This document shows positions 38,194 through 47,950 of a stretch of DNA of 64,000 nucleotides, piece after piece. The notes under the pieces were generated by a model. It made no database searches, was not told the origin of the DNA, and worked only from the letters and a program-made list of their open reading frames with translations. Both the position numbers and the translations under genes were made by a program. How positions within the stretch are numbered: position 1 is the stretch's first letter; every line of letters starts with the position of its first letter. The DNA lies in NCBI RefSeq assembly GCF_905163445.1, contig NC_053200.1, forward strand, positions 248,001 to 312,000, given 5' to 3'. Origin of the DNA: Pararge aegeria (lineage: Eukaryota > Arthropoda > Insecta > Lepidoptera > Nymphalidae).

Positions 38194-38914
38194 TCATCAA
38201 ATCCAGCTGTGAAGGCGAGCAGTTCGGAAAGAAATGTGTGGGACTCGTTGGAAGCAAAGACAAATTTGTGCTATTTATTATATTTTTTAGCTTATGGGCC
38301 CGCAAATCATCTTTAACGAGGCAAGTATTAAAATCACCCATAATTATTATATGATCTGCATGTGGCACATAAGTCTCTAGTAGAGTTTCAAATTCGTGAA
38401 AGTAATCTATTCGAAGCGATGGACTGTAAAATACACCTAAGAGCACTTTTAAATTACCAAACAGTAGTTCTAAAAATAAATGTTCTGAAGATTCAGCATA
38501 AGTTGACGATGACTTATTTAAAATGGAAAATGGAATGTGGCTGCGTAGGTAGATCGCAACTCCCCCACCACCTTTACCCACACGGTCATTTCGAATTAGA
38601 TGGAAGCCAGGAAGAGAATAAGAGGTGGAGGGAAGGCACGGCTTTAAAAAAGACTCTGAAACTAGAATAGCATGGACGTTCCTAACATCAAAAGAGGTTA
38701 AAAGGTCTGGGAAGTGTGCAGGAATACTCTGCGCATTTATGTGAACTACGTTGAAATTCTTAGGATACCCCGCAAAAGCGGACTCAAGGCGTGTATTTAA
38801 AGGTAACGAAGTGCTATGGAAGCTCCCATCAGAGGAACAAACAGGAGAAAAGAAGGTTACCTCATCAGAGCTATCACTACTGTCACTACAAGAAATATCA
38901 TCCCCAATATTCAT
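38105..38914 (-). pseudogene. Family D ORF2, N-terminal endonuclease domain
   Basis: AP-like endonuclease that nicks the target to prime reverse transcription. From the first ATG (MNIGDD) an acidic, serine-rich leader of about 45 residues is followed by NFNVVHINAQSI (about 53-64), a catalytic-glutamate block VSESFLKP (about 85-92), GKGGGGVAIYLR (about 113-124), IIMGDFNTCLV (about 190-200) and LDLMIV (about 237-242). These are motifs of the exonuclease/endonuclease/phosphatase fold. The final D-H motif is in the next frame (SYHDLV at 38193 and below). An extra T in a T-run near 38145 accounts for the break. ORF1 lies about 780 bp upstream. Confidence 0.8.
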
Positions 38915-39696
38915 AATACAATTAAAATAATAATATTATAAAATACGATAAAAATAATAATAATAAAAAATATATATATATATATATATATTATAATTTA
39001 AAACGTGCTAAACATATTGCCTGCCGACAGTGTAAATTCCTAAGGTTTAAACTTAAGAAAAAACAATCATCAAAAGAAAACAACTTAATTGACATAGAAA
39101 TAAAGATCTAACCTAATTACAAAACATGAGGTTCTTGTCTATCATTAACACAATTCACTAAAATATGACAAAAACATCATATAAAACAATGAGTATACAA
39201 GCATTGAAAGCCAAACGTCAACAATACCGCAATGCAGGCTCGCTGGCGACGCGTCACAAAGAGGATACAAACACGAGTGCAAAGTCACTGGCAAAGAAGG
39301 TATAACCACAGACCAGTTAATTAATATAAACATATTCTAGTTCAGTGCCTTAGCCAAAGAGAATACAGCCATATTGTTATAACTATTACAACAAAAAGCA
39401 AGAACCCAGTGCTGTACAACATGAGTATTCTGAACTTTCATAACAACAACAATGCAATAAGTTGACGTTTGACAACTAAAATTATAAATTTAAAAGCAGG
39501 TACAAATAAAATTAAAAGTAGACACCCAAATCAGATTGAATTATACTAACACAAAATTCAATATTAGAAACAAAAGTATACTTAAAGTTATAAAATAGAG
39601 AGGGAAAGAATATATATAAAGTTAGTTATGGATAACTGGTAATTACTAAATGACAACAAATCATCAAAAAAAACTACTCTTAACTGCACATCAGCG
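38915..39696. other. Inter-ORF spacer of family D LINE with TA microsatellite
   Basis: AT-rich, no convincing coding potential. A TA run of about 20 bp lies at about 38970-38992. It is unusually long for the gap between LINE ORFs, which often overlap or lie tens of bases apart. Confidence 0.5.
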
Positions 39697-40448
39697 CTAT
39701 TTCTTCACCACTCTTCTTGATCTAGAAATTTGAGAGGGACCAGCGTGCGGCTTAGAAGCAACTGTAGCAGGTCCAGCTAGAACACTGGAGGCTGCTTCTC
39801 TACCACATCCCGAAGAAATAACAGTTAACTGAGCCTTCGTAGTGATAGAATGTCGCTTACCATCAGATCCAATCACAATTATCCGACCATTTTTTGTCCA
39901 AGACTTTGATAGGCCCAGCTGTAGTCTGGCTGCCACGAAAGCTTCATGCCGGATCTTGGTCAAGAACTCTCCCAAAGTAATCCCGGTGCCTTGAAAGTTT
40001 TTTTAGAAAACCAGATCTTGTTTCTAACGGACTGGTCACAGAGTTTTACAAGCAGTGCTCTTGGTTTGTCACCACCAGTCTGCCCTATTCGATGGCACCG
40101 ACTAATCGCTGCCACAGAAAGCTTATGCATTTGAAGATGATCTTTCAAGATTTTTACAACAGTGGCAGGCACATCTTCCTTGGCAGTTTCAGGGACACCA
40201 TGAAACAGAAGAATTTTCCTACGGCTTCTTGTTTCCTGCTCATCCATCTGCTGACTTAGAAGTTCTAGCTGCCCCTGAAGACTGTTCAAAGCGGTCATGA
40301 CAAAGTTTCGGAACAAGCTAAACTGTGAAGCTATATTTGAGGTGGGACTGGTTGCCGGGATAGCAGACTGCAGATTTTGTTGGAATTCAGCCATAGTTTT
40401 GTGAAAATGTAGAGACAGATCATCCACAGATTTCTTAGTAGATTCCAT
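39697..40448 (-). pseudogene. Family D ORF1 (LINE ORF1-like nucleic-acid-binding protein), frameshifted
   Basis: It starts at ATG 40448 (MESTKKSVDDLS). Residues about 45-80 form a short heptad-like segment (FVMTALNSLQGQLELLSQQM). This is followed by RSRRKILLFHGVPE (about 91-104) and a fold with AISRCHRIGQ and KPRALLVKL, the usual layout of LINE ORF1 proteins: coiled coil, RRM-like domain, C-terminal domain. The first frame ends at 39960. The conserved continuation (LGEFLTKIRHEAFVAARLQL) is in the second frame, 39975 to 39697, because an A-run near 39998 has one base fewer than needed. The end is basic (SRSRRVVKK). Together about 250 residues. ORF1 would coat element RNA as trimers or multimers; function here is inferred from layout only. 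Confidence 0.7.
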
Positions 40449-40625
40449 TGTTGACTAGCTGTTTTGTGTGTTTGTTGTTGGTAGTAGTTTAAGTTCAAGT
40501 GTTATCTACAGTTATATTGTATGGATTTACCTTTATATGGACACTGTTGGCAGGTATGAAGATATTAATGCATTATTAATTGTTTAAAGGTCATTAAATC
40601 AATTATAATTATATATTCAATTATA

Positions 40626-41063
40626 ATTTATATTTGAATGAGAATGAAAAATAGCAATTATTTTGAATAGTTTTCAGAATGAGACAGACGGGTGTGGTAG
40701 GGTAAAATCTCCAATTTAAAGTTCCCTTATTGCGTATATGTTATGTGTGTTTGCATAGTAGTTTACTATAATGGTAAGCGGTTCGTGTAACGATCTTGCG
40801 CGTCTATATTTACAAGTGTGTGGGCAGTTCGTGTATTGATTATTCGATGACGAGACCTCGTAAGAGTCCCGTATCGTTATTTTTCGTCACTACCTACCCG
40901 TACCTCCCCCCCCGTGCAGGGAGTGGGTAATTTGCGCGCCTGCTGCCTTCCTTCCTTGGATGTGGTAGCAGTTTCTCAGGCTCCCTCACTGGAATCGAAC
41001 CCTGATTCCCCGTTACCCGCGACAAACAATGAAAGTCGCCGTCACCTTCGCACCTTCGCCCGA
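40626..41063 (+). repeat. Satellite unit 24, second piece (n=1, internally deleted)
   Basis: It resumes at TTTATATTTGAATG. The 18S block starts at 40850 and holds one subrepeat with an extra CCTT (about 40950). Near 41030 the sequence jumps from ACAAACAATG to GTCGCCGTC...CACCTTCGCCC of the GC-rich block, so the end of the 18S block and its AT-rich flank are deleted. The older family A LINE follows directly. Confidence 0.8.
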
Positions 41064-42953
41064 AAAATGTACGAACTTTATGCAGAACGTCAATACAATA
41101 CTGATGCTGAGTTTAGAGATTGTGTTAAATTGTGTTCCAGTAGTTTTAAACGCGATTGCTTCTTGGAAAAGTCCCGATACATACAGAATAAAATAAAAAA
41201 TAGCAATAACGTAATCAAAACTACTTGGAAAATAATTAATGAGGAGACGGGAAGAGTACCACCGCGGCATAATAACTTTAAACTTAATGTAGATAATAAA
41301 GACTTAACATCTGATTTCGAGGTGGCTACTGCTTTTGAAATCTTTTTTACTAACATTCCTATCTCCACCACTAAATCATTGAACTCTTCACCAGATATTG
41401 CTCTCTCTCTATTGAAGAATAACGTGCCCGAGTGTAAAAACGCTTTTAAATTCAGCCATGTTAGTGGCTCTGACGTTATTAAAGCCTTTAAATTATTAAA
41501 TAATAAAAAAACAAGTGACTTGTGGGGCATTTCCGTTGAAGTTCTCAAATCACTAATTGATATCGTTGCACCCGATTTAGCATTAATATTTAATAACTGT
41601 ATAGATTGTGGTGTGTTTCCTGACTTAATGAAACATAGTAAAATAGTTCCTTTGTTTAAATCGGGTAGTACTTCTGACCCCACTAACTTCAGACCAATAT
41701 CAGTACTGCCCACTTTCGGTAAAATTTTTGAAAAACTTATTATAAATCAGTTATTTTCCTATTTTCATAAGTATGATTTACTCCACGTTAAACAATTTGG
41801 TTTTACACGGGGTCGCTCAACTATCGACGCTGGTGTTGAGCTAATACATAATATATTTGAAGCTTGGGAGGAGTCACATGATGCACTTGGTGTGTTCTGT
41901 GATTTGTCTAAGGCTTTGATTGTGTTTTGTTGTACATGAAACGTTAGTCAGAAAACTACACCACTATGGAATTCAGGGTGTAGCTCTCGACTTGATTAGT
42001 TACTACTTGCGTGATAGGGTGCAAATGGTAGACGTTAATGGAAAGCGGTCTAATGGGTCATTTGTGAAAATTGGTGTTCCACAGGGTTCTATATTAGGAC
42101 CTTTTCTATTCCTTATTTACACTAATGACCTGCCTTACCTTGTTAAGGACAATCACGGGATAGTATTGTTTGCTGATGATACATCACTTATGTTCAAAAT
42201 TAAGAGACGTGAATTAGCTTTAGACGATGTAAACAACTATCTCGCTAAAGTAGTACAATGGTTTTAGCTAATAATTTGGTTTTAAATGAAAATAAAACTA
42301 AGTGCATAAAATTCACATTACCAAATGTTAAACATGTAAAAACCACTATACTACTTAATAATGAGGAATTGAATCTGGTGGATACAACAGTATTTCTAGG
42401 AATAACGTTAGATGCTAAACTTCAATGGGGCCCTCATGTAAATAATTTATCGAACAGGCTTAGTTCTGCTGCCTATGCAGTAAAGAAGATACGCCACCTG
42501 ACAGACATAGAAACTGCTAGGCTAGTCTATTTTAGTTACTTTCACAGCATTATGTCATATGGAATTTTACTATGGGGTAATGCTGCTGATATTGGCACTA
42601 TTTTCGTGCTGCAGAAGAAGGCTGTTCGTGCGATCTATAAAATGGGTCCGAGAGAGTCATTGAAAGATAAATTTAAAGATGTTAATAATGACACTCTATA
42701 GCCAATACATATTTGAAAATTTAATGTATGTTCACAAAAATATATCAAAATTTAAAAGAAAATGTGACTGCAATAATTTGAACGTTAGAAGCAAAAATAA
42801 ACTTGCAGTGCAGTACACTAGACTACACAAAATAAGCAATTCATTTAAAGGAAATTGTATACAATTTTACAATAAATTACCGGTTGATATCTTGGGGATG
42901 TCACTAAAGAAGTTCAAAGTTTGTATTAAGCGAAAGCTTATAGAAAAGTCCTA
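41064..42953 (+). pseudogene. Family A ORF2 pseudogene (linker and reverse transcriptase)
   Basis: Linker plus reverse transcriptase of a jockey/CR1-type LINE in at least four frames. 41064-41917 carries YELYAERQYNTDAEF, NNKKTSDLWGISVEVLKS, FRPISVLPTFGKIFEKLI and GFTRGRSTIDA, to CDLSKA. A frame change follows near 41917. 41940-42267 carries HETLVRKLHHYGIQGVALDL, GVPQGSILGPFLFLIY and FADDTSL. A stop interrupts VVQWF/ANNLV where about two bases are missing (42264). 42258-42685 carries FLGITLDAKLQWGPHVNNL. A last frame from 42690 carries YSQYIFENLMYVHKN. The segment upstream of 41064 that is open in the same frame is satellite, not element. Not functional. Confidence 0.8.
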
Positions 42954-44893
42954 TCTATATATATATATAATGAAAATGGTCTTCGTTTGAGGCTCAATCA
43001 CGCCTAAACCACTGATCGTATCGACATGAAACTACCATCATTCGATGCGAAATTTTTCCTAGATGGTTTATGGCTATCTATTTTTTGAATTCCAACATTC
43101 CTTCATTTTTTTATTGCTGTTTTACCTTTATGAACATTTATCCCGCTAATAAAAACAAAAGATAAGCATTTTCTCTTGATTCTTTTGTTTTCATGGATTT
43201 CAACAGAGTGTATTAAACGGATTATGGTTTTTACATTCAGCTAAGAATCTACTCACGGTAGTGGAGAACGGCTGGACCAATTGGGCTTTTTTTTATCTTC
43301 AGAATTGTCAGGAGAAAGTTTTGTATGTAAGAAAATTTTAAAAAGCCCGATAAAAAGTTAAAAATTTCGATGATAATCGAAGAATTCCCATCTATATAGT
43401 CACTCACCACGAAATCTCGGGAACCATAAGACTTAGAAACGTGAAACTTGGTAGGAATATTACTTTTGCTATGTAGAAGTCAGCTATGAATAGATTTTAA
43501 GAAATTCATTCCCCAAAGGGGATTGCGGGGGCGTTAACAATGAACAATTCCCGTTTTTAAACTATAGCTTCTATAGTCTTTAAATTTGGTAGGAATCTTC
43601 TGTAAGAAGTGTAGAAATAGGCTATGAACGAATTTTACGATAGCTCACCCCACAGGGGGTTGCGGGGGTGGGTATTAAATATTAATATTTTTAATTTTCC
43701 AGCTAAAGCTCCTACAAGCTCCAAATTTTGTAGGAATTTTCTATAAGTGACGTAAAAATGATTTATGAACAAATTTTACGATATCCCACCCCAAAGAAGA
43801 TTGCGGGGGCGTTAACAATGAAAATTTTTAATTTCCAAGCGATAGCTCCTATAGACTCCAAATTTAGTGAGAGTGTTCTATATGTAATATAAAAATGATC
43901 TTCGAGCGGATTTAACAATGAATCACCTCCAATAAGGTTCGCGGGGGGTAGTTAACAATAAAAAAATTCAATTTCGAAATAATGCTTCTAAAAATTCTAA
44001 ATATGGTAGGAATCTTTTATTATTCACATAAAGAACATCTCAAAATGGATTTCAATAAAGTCTACTTCCGACAGGAATTGCGGGGGTGGGTGTTAAAATC
44101 TAAAATTTTTATTTCTAACCTGTAACTTCTACAGACTCCAAATTTGGTGGGGATCTTCGTGTATGTAGGGATATTCGTGTATTTCCTTACAACAATCGTC
44201 TTTTTGGCAGCGGAGAAAAAGTCATTGAGAGGTTTCAAAAACTTAACTTTACATGTAGCTATCCAATCAACGGACTAAGAATTTTACATTCATTTTACTT
44301 TTGCAGACTACATAACCGACGAATTCTTTTATTGCGGGATCGCGGAAATGTAACAGATTAAAATGAATGCATTTTCCAAGCACATGAGATGTGGAAAAGA
44401 AATTTAGTTACTTATTCCAATAGAATTCATAAAAAACATGCACAATTAATTTTCTATAAAAAATTGATGTCACGGAGAAAATTTTAGTTAACAGAAAATT
44501 CGGCGCACTTGAACCTAGACAGATTTCAACTTCACATATGAGACTTGCAATGACTTTAACTTAAACTTTCAATGCTCATTTCAAATTTTTTTCTCCATGT
44601 CAATTATTATTAATTTTTGGAAGAAAGGCACGGAAATGTTATAATGATTGCACATTGAAACTTACAATGAATATTAGTGAGAAAAATCACCTGGATGAAA
44701 GATACAGGCTAAATCGATGGAATTTGGAATTTGAGTAAGTCTTAACAATATCGATGCTTACAGTTCTATCCGCGGGGCTTATTTATGTTCATACAAAAAT
44801 AAAAAAAAAGGAGAATAATAAAAATATGAAAAAAATAAATAAAAATGAAACATAAAATGTAATTTATTTCCGGCTTTATAGTATAACGGCTAG
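42954..44893 (+). mobile_element. Non-autonomous Helitron, 1.94 kb
   Basis: Its left end is TCTATATATATA and its right end CTAG, lying between A and T. The empty site is known from the other family A copies: there the host reads CCTATTATAGTATAAAGG, and here the same bases lie on both sides with nothing lost and no target duplication. That is the Helitron signature (TC...CTRR, A^T target). An imperfect hairpin (CCG / TTATA-G-TATAA / CGG with a bulge) abuts the terminal CTAG. No Rep/helicase frame is present, so it would depend on a helper. The interior has a degenerate repeat of about 139 bp. Confidence 0.88.
43388..44190 (+). repeat. Degenerate tandem repeat of about 139 bp inside the Helitron
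   Basis: The landmark GATTGCGGGGG (or GGTTGCGGGGG, GTTCGCGGGGG) recurs at about 43521, 43659, 43799, 43936 and 44077, spacing 137-141 bp. Each time it is followed by GTTAACAAT-like and CTCCAAATTTGGTAGGAATCTT-like segments. A sixth, weaker copy starts near 43388. Copies are clearly diverged. Confidence 0.8.
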
Positions 44894-44966
44894 TTATAGT
44901 ATAAAGGATTACGTAAACGATAAAAAAGCTTGGGTGTAAACAATTGCTCTAACCAGGTTGCTTCTT

Positions 44967-45224
44967 AAATTTTTTCTAAAAAAATTAAACTAATTGTTAT
45001 TTTACAATATCTTCTAATATTAATAAGACTACTTTGTAGTGGTACGTTTTGTTTTTTGTTTTTATTTCTTTTTAAACGGAACTGAACCTAAGTGCCCCGT
45101 CTTATTCATGTTCTAACCTAACCTAACCTATCCAAACCTTTTAAAACATGTTTGGATTCCTTTAGACCTCAGCCCACCGGCAACTACGACTAACTAAACA
45201 CTGATCTAGCTAGTATTAAAATAG
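44967..45224 (+). repeat. Satellite unit 24, last piece (right arm, diverged)
   Basis: It contains ATTGTTATTTTACAATATC, the poly-T stretch and the right arm, with the GC-rich hairpin deleted (AAGTGCCCCGTC). The linker lacks about 35 bp, including the start motif of the next unit. Confidence 0.8.
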
Positions 45225-45610
45225 TAATGAGTTTTTATTAATGCATATATTAACATTAAATCTTGAATCTTAAGTCTAAAGGAATCCAAACTAGTTTTAG
45301 TTTAGGTTTTTGGTTAGGTTAGGTATATGAATAAGATGGGTTCTTCAGACTTAGGTTCAGTTCCGTTAAAAAAAAAAGTATTTTCTATTTTGTACTCTTA
45401 TAAATTATGAAAAATAGCGATTAGTTTCAAAAGTTTTCATTAGTCACATAATGTTAAAAGGGCGCATAGGTTCAGATGAAATTCAATAATAACAATTCAT
45501 ATATGATTTTTTATTAATGCAATTAATATTCAGATTAAATCTTGAATCTAAAGTGTATCGGAATCAAAACTAGATTTAGGTTAGGTTAGGTTAGAACACG
45601 AATATGACGG
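45225..45610 (+). repeat. Diverged array edge: two successive left arms
   Basis: A left arm at 45272-45369 has GGAATCCAAACTAG, the exact complement of the right-arm sequence, so it may keep the ancestral arm. It has fewer TTAGG repeats and no GC-rich hairpin. A second left arm at about 45507-45610 ends at GACGGGTGCC, where it joins 28S rRNA sequence. The 18S block is absent from both. Confidence 0.75.
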
Positions 45611-45675
45611 GTGCCAGAAAAGTTACCACAGGGATAATAACTGGCTTGTAGCGGCCAAGCGTTCATAGCGACGTT

Positions 45676-45713
<38 letters not shown>

Positions 45714-45722
45714 CGAAGCAAG
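45611..45722 (+). rRNA. 28S rRNA fragment (peptidyl-transferase region), pseudogene
   Basis: It matches the highly conserved stretch of the large-subunit rRNA around the peptidyl-transferase centre: CAGAAAAGTTACCACAGGG, AACTGGCTTGTAGCGGCC, AAGCGTTCATAGCGACG, TTTTTGATCCTTCGATGTCG and GCTCTTCCTATCATTG. It carries a 3-base ATA duplication in GGGATAACTGG and several substitutions, and is about 110 bp long, so it is not functional. It is on the plus strand, opposite in orientation to the 18S pieces, and directly abuts a satellite arm. Confidence 0.9.
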
Positions 45723-45975
45723 ATTTACTACGTGCACTACGGCGCCGTAGTTTCGAATTTACCTCAGTTCGATGTCGGGGCTCGGAATAGTCTGTAGACG
45801 ATTTACGTTCCTGGCGGGGTGTTGTGCTCGGTAGAGCAGCGTCGTGGTGCGATCTGTTGAGACTCAGCCCTACGCCAGGTGATTCGTCCGAGGACGCGTC
45901 AGAACACAGCAAAATGACCGATGCCGACACCGACTGCTGAGGCGATTGAACATCACTAATGCGGTGCGCGGAAAT
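45723..45975 (-). other. Unassigned open stretch next to the 28S fragment
   Basis: On the minus strand a frame is open from about 45975 into the 28S piece. Residues begin EISAHRISDVQSPQQSVSAS and continue with SDASSDESPG and RRRSARSK, rich in Ser, Arg and Pro. I do not recognise it. It could be a broken exon or the N-terminus of a retroelement ORF1; the part inside 28S is only antisense rRNA. Confidence 0.25.
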
Positions 45976-46462
45976 TTCCTATATGGTTTTAGTTTGAGAT
46001 CGTGCAACAGCTCGATATTACGTCTAGACGTGCAGTAAGCAAGACCTTGAACAGCAGAGGCGTGTCAGACGCGCGTATACACTTCATCATTAAAAAGTAG
46101 AAGCTTTTTCCTACGGGTACATTAATGTTAATTGTGCGTCGGGAGAGCCTCCGCGAGAGTTTCCTTGAAGTTTGCCAACGAATAAGAATTAGCGATATCA
46201 GTCTCTATTACTCTAATAAATATTTATGGCTCATTTTTGTTTTGTTTTTTCTGAGAGTTTTAGTAACTTATTTCGTTCTGAGAGCATTATGAGTAAGTCT
46301 CGTGAAGCAAACTTTATATTGTTATCGTAATTTAGGAGGTTTTTGAAATAATTTAAACATTTTAGAGTTCCGTGGCGAAATAAAATATTCAAGCTGCGAG
46401 ACATTTGTTGTGCAATTTATTCCATTTCCCGGCAATGTTAATTTGTACATCTATATTTACTA
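45976..46462. other. Intergenic, nothing recognised
   Basis: Mixed composition without long frames or clear repeats. Confidence 0.4.
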
Positions 46463-46520
46463 CTAGCTAATGCCCGCGACTTTGTTCGCGTAGAATTCAT
46501 CAGATTTCTCGTAAGATTGA
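46463..46520 (-). mobile_element. Helitron-like 3' end (fragment)
   Basis: The minus strand reads CGCGAACAAAGTCGCGGGC, a hairpin-forming stretch, followed by ATTAGCTAG and T. This is the 3' end common to many lepidopteran Helitron-like repeats. How far the element extends to the right is not clear. Confidence 0.45.
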
Positions 46521-47280
46521 GAAATTTACCAGCCAAGCTAAGTCAACTGCCATTTTCCTTAAGATCCGTTCAAAAATGCATACGTTAGATGGATACTGAC
46601 CGTGGGCCGAAATACACCCTTTTCTGTTTTATCATGTTTACGGATTTGACGAAATAGCGATTTTTAATACAAGCGCGGTGATGAGACCGCTCTGTCGACC
46701 ATTCATCAAAGCCACTGTGCAAAGCAAAGTAAATGGCATTTTTATTGCATGCTGCAATATCAACGTAACAACAATTTAACTTCGTGCTCTCGCCGCTTTT
46801 AAAAATTATTTCTAATATATAAACTTACGATATTAATATAAAATTATGTGTTCGGGCCTTTCAAACTTTTTATGAAATTTTCTTCGAATTGAACGGAATC
46901 TATTTTTGCACCCCCGTAGTGATAAGGGTGGTCCACAATATTTTTTTTTTATTTTTTAGTCTATTATTTATATGATCTCTCAAATATTTCAAAATATTTT
47001 TAAAATCCAAAATCAAGCGCAAGTAGTATGCAACATGTAGTTATTCTCATAATATTGGTACAACAACAATTAATAAACACATTAAAAAGTATAGAATAGA
47101 ATATATATTTTTGCACAAGTATTTTGATGTTGAATTTGGCCACTACTAACGGCCACTTCCATCTCACATATCTCCTCTTTAGATAGGATTTACAAATTCA
47201 AATGTACAGCTTTTTACTCATTGTGTTTTAAAAACGATAGAGCATTTTTTCTTTTTTTTGTTTTTGCGTCACTCAGTTTA
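46521..47280. other. AT-rich intergenic, nothing recognised
   Basis: No coding signal. A T-run lies at about 46940-46960. It may include the body of the Helitron-like repeat ending at 46463 and the 5' end of the mariner remnant. Confidence 0.4.
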
Positions 47281-47710
47281 CAAAATGGAAAACTTGAAAT
47301 TTTGCGTTATGGAAGAGTAGGAGTTCAATCGTGGAACCAGTGCTGCATGAACGGCTCGAAGGATTAATGATGTGTACGGCAGCGGTAAGAAACACTGGGC
47401 GTTTTTGGTTTCAACGTTTTCTTTCTAGGAATTTAGACCTGTGGAACCAGCCCCGTGGACGGCCGGAGACCAAAGTTGCTAAGAAGAATGAAGGCTATGT
47501 TGGAGCGGATCGATCGTAAACCACATCCGAGCTAGCTGCAGGCGACGGTGTTATACTAGAATTGGAGACGCTCATCGCAATGGCTGAACCCTGCCGAACC
47601 AGCCAAATCGTGCCCAAGCAAAAATTTACACAAAAAAATTACTTGTGAGCGGTTGGTGGACACCGGCACTAGGTGGCATTCACTACAGCTTTCTTAAATC
47701 TAGTAGTGAA
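47281..47710 (+). pseudogene. Decayed mariner-type transposase
   Basis: Pieces of a Tc1/mariner-family transposase in several frames. The best is RFWFQRF followed by SRNLDLWNQPRGRPETKV (within 47331-47519), the second helix-turn-helix and the GRP linker conserved in mariner transposases. Upstream, RRINDVYGSG-like residues can be read near 47350. Downstream, after a large internal deletion, a KFTQKK...WW...IHYSFLKS pattern (about 47615-47700) resembles the later catalytic part. Stops and frameshifts are frequent and no terminal inverted repeats were located. It would have cut and pasted the element; it is long dead. Confidence 0.65.
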
Positions 47711-47950
47711 GTAGGTACGTACACACAAAAAAATGTAATTCAAAAAAATCGTCTTTATCTTCCTCTTTTATAAAACACCAATTTCATAAGAAAGGTCTAA
47801 TATATCATGGAATTCATACCATATATATATAAAAATAAAAAATAAAATAAAAAAAAATAATTTTATATTATTTCTGTTTATAGAATAACACTAGTTTTCG
47901 GCAAAACCACAATTTCTAACTTTCAAAGTTATTTTTTTACGTATATTATT
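47711..47950. other. AT-rich flank of the BEL element
   Basis: Low-complexity A/T stretches (47820-47870). The last five bases, TTATT, are the target-site duplication of the BEL element. Confidence 0.5.

Larger units (their letters stand above)
35618..40626 (-). mobile_element. Near-complete two-ORF LINE (family D, jockey/CR1 superfamily, possibly L2-like)
   Basis: Minus-strand element of about 5 kb inserted in satellite unit 24. From its 5' end (right) it has a 5' UTR, ORF1 (40448 down to 39697), a spacer of about 780 bp with a TA run, and ORF2 with endonuclease and reverse transcriptase (38914 down to 35915). A 3' UTR follows with AATAAAG and an AAAT/TAAA-rich tail (35618-35650). Edges are accurate to about 10 bp because the tail and the satellite are both AT-rich; a short TTATTTA-type target duplication is possible. 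Three single-base frameshifts break otherwise conserved ORFs. Confidence 0.85.
41064..44966 (+). mobile_element. Older family A LINE relative, truncated at both ends and split by a Helitron
   Basis: Plus-strand relative of the LINE at 49707-52328. It begins abruptly at the equivalent of the RQKLYELYAERQ region (here RKMYELYAERQ), runs to 42953, is interrupted by the Helitron 42954-44893 and ends with the natural stop region (KDYVNDKKAWV) at 44894-44938. The usual 3' UTR is lost after GGTTGCTT and satellite resumes near 44967. Amino-acid differences from the other copies and several frameshifts show it is older. Confidence 0.85.
1..45224 (+). repeat. Tandem satellite array, unit 975 + 203n bp, antisense 18S rRNA subrepeat
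   Basis: Twenty-four head-to-tail units share a start motif (GTGCATCAACAGCAGC). Unit starts are at 1, 1178, 2356, 3590, 4992, 7850, 9599, 10978, 12765, 13964, 16823, 18406, 20602, 21985, 23367, 24748, 25723, 27107, 28288, 30073, 31458, 32642, 34030 and 35403. Without inserted retroelements, lengths fall on about 975 (unit 16), 1178, 1381, 1584, 1787 and 2196 bp, that is 975 plus 0, 1, 2, 3, 4 or 6 copies of a 203-bp subrepeat. Order inside a unit is: linker, left inverted arm, AT-rich block, 18S block, AT-rich block, GC-rich block, poly-A, poly-T, right inverted arm, linker. The array is already in progress at base 1. Units are nearly identical, so it is homogenised and young. The 18S origin is recognised from conserved rRNA sequence; the amplification history is inferred. 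Confidence 0.95.

Noticed and set aside
40914..41063. N-terminus of a 341-residue protein beginning MQGVGNLRACC
   Set aside because: This part is satellite (antisense 18S); only the residues from about 41064 on belong to the LINE.
41090..41713. 207-residue minus-strand frame
   Set aside because: Antisense shadow of the LINE reverse-transcriptase gene; the same shadow appears opposite other copies (for example 51233-51853).
45611..45722. R1/R2-type retrotransposon insertion site in 28S
   Set aside because: The fragment starts downstream of the conserved R1 and R2 target region and no R1/R2 protein motifs lie next to it.
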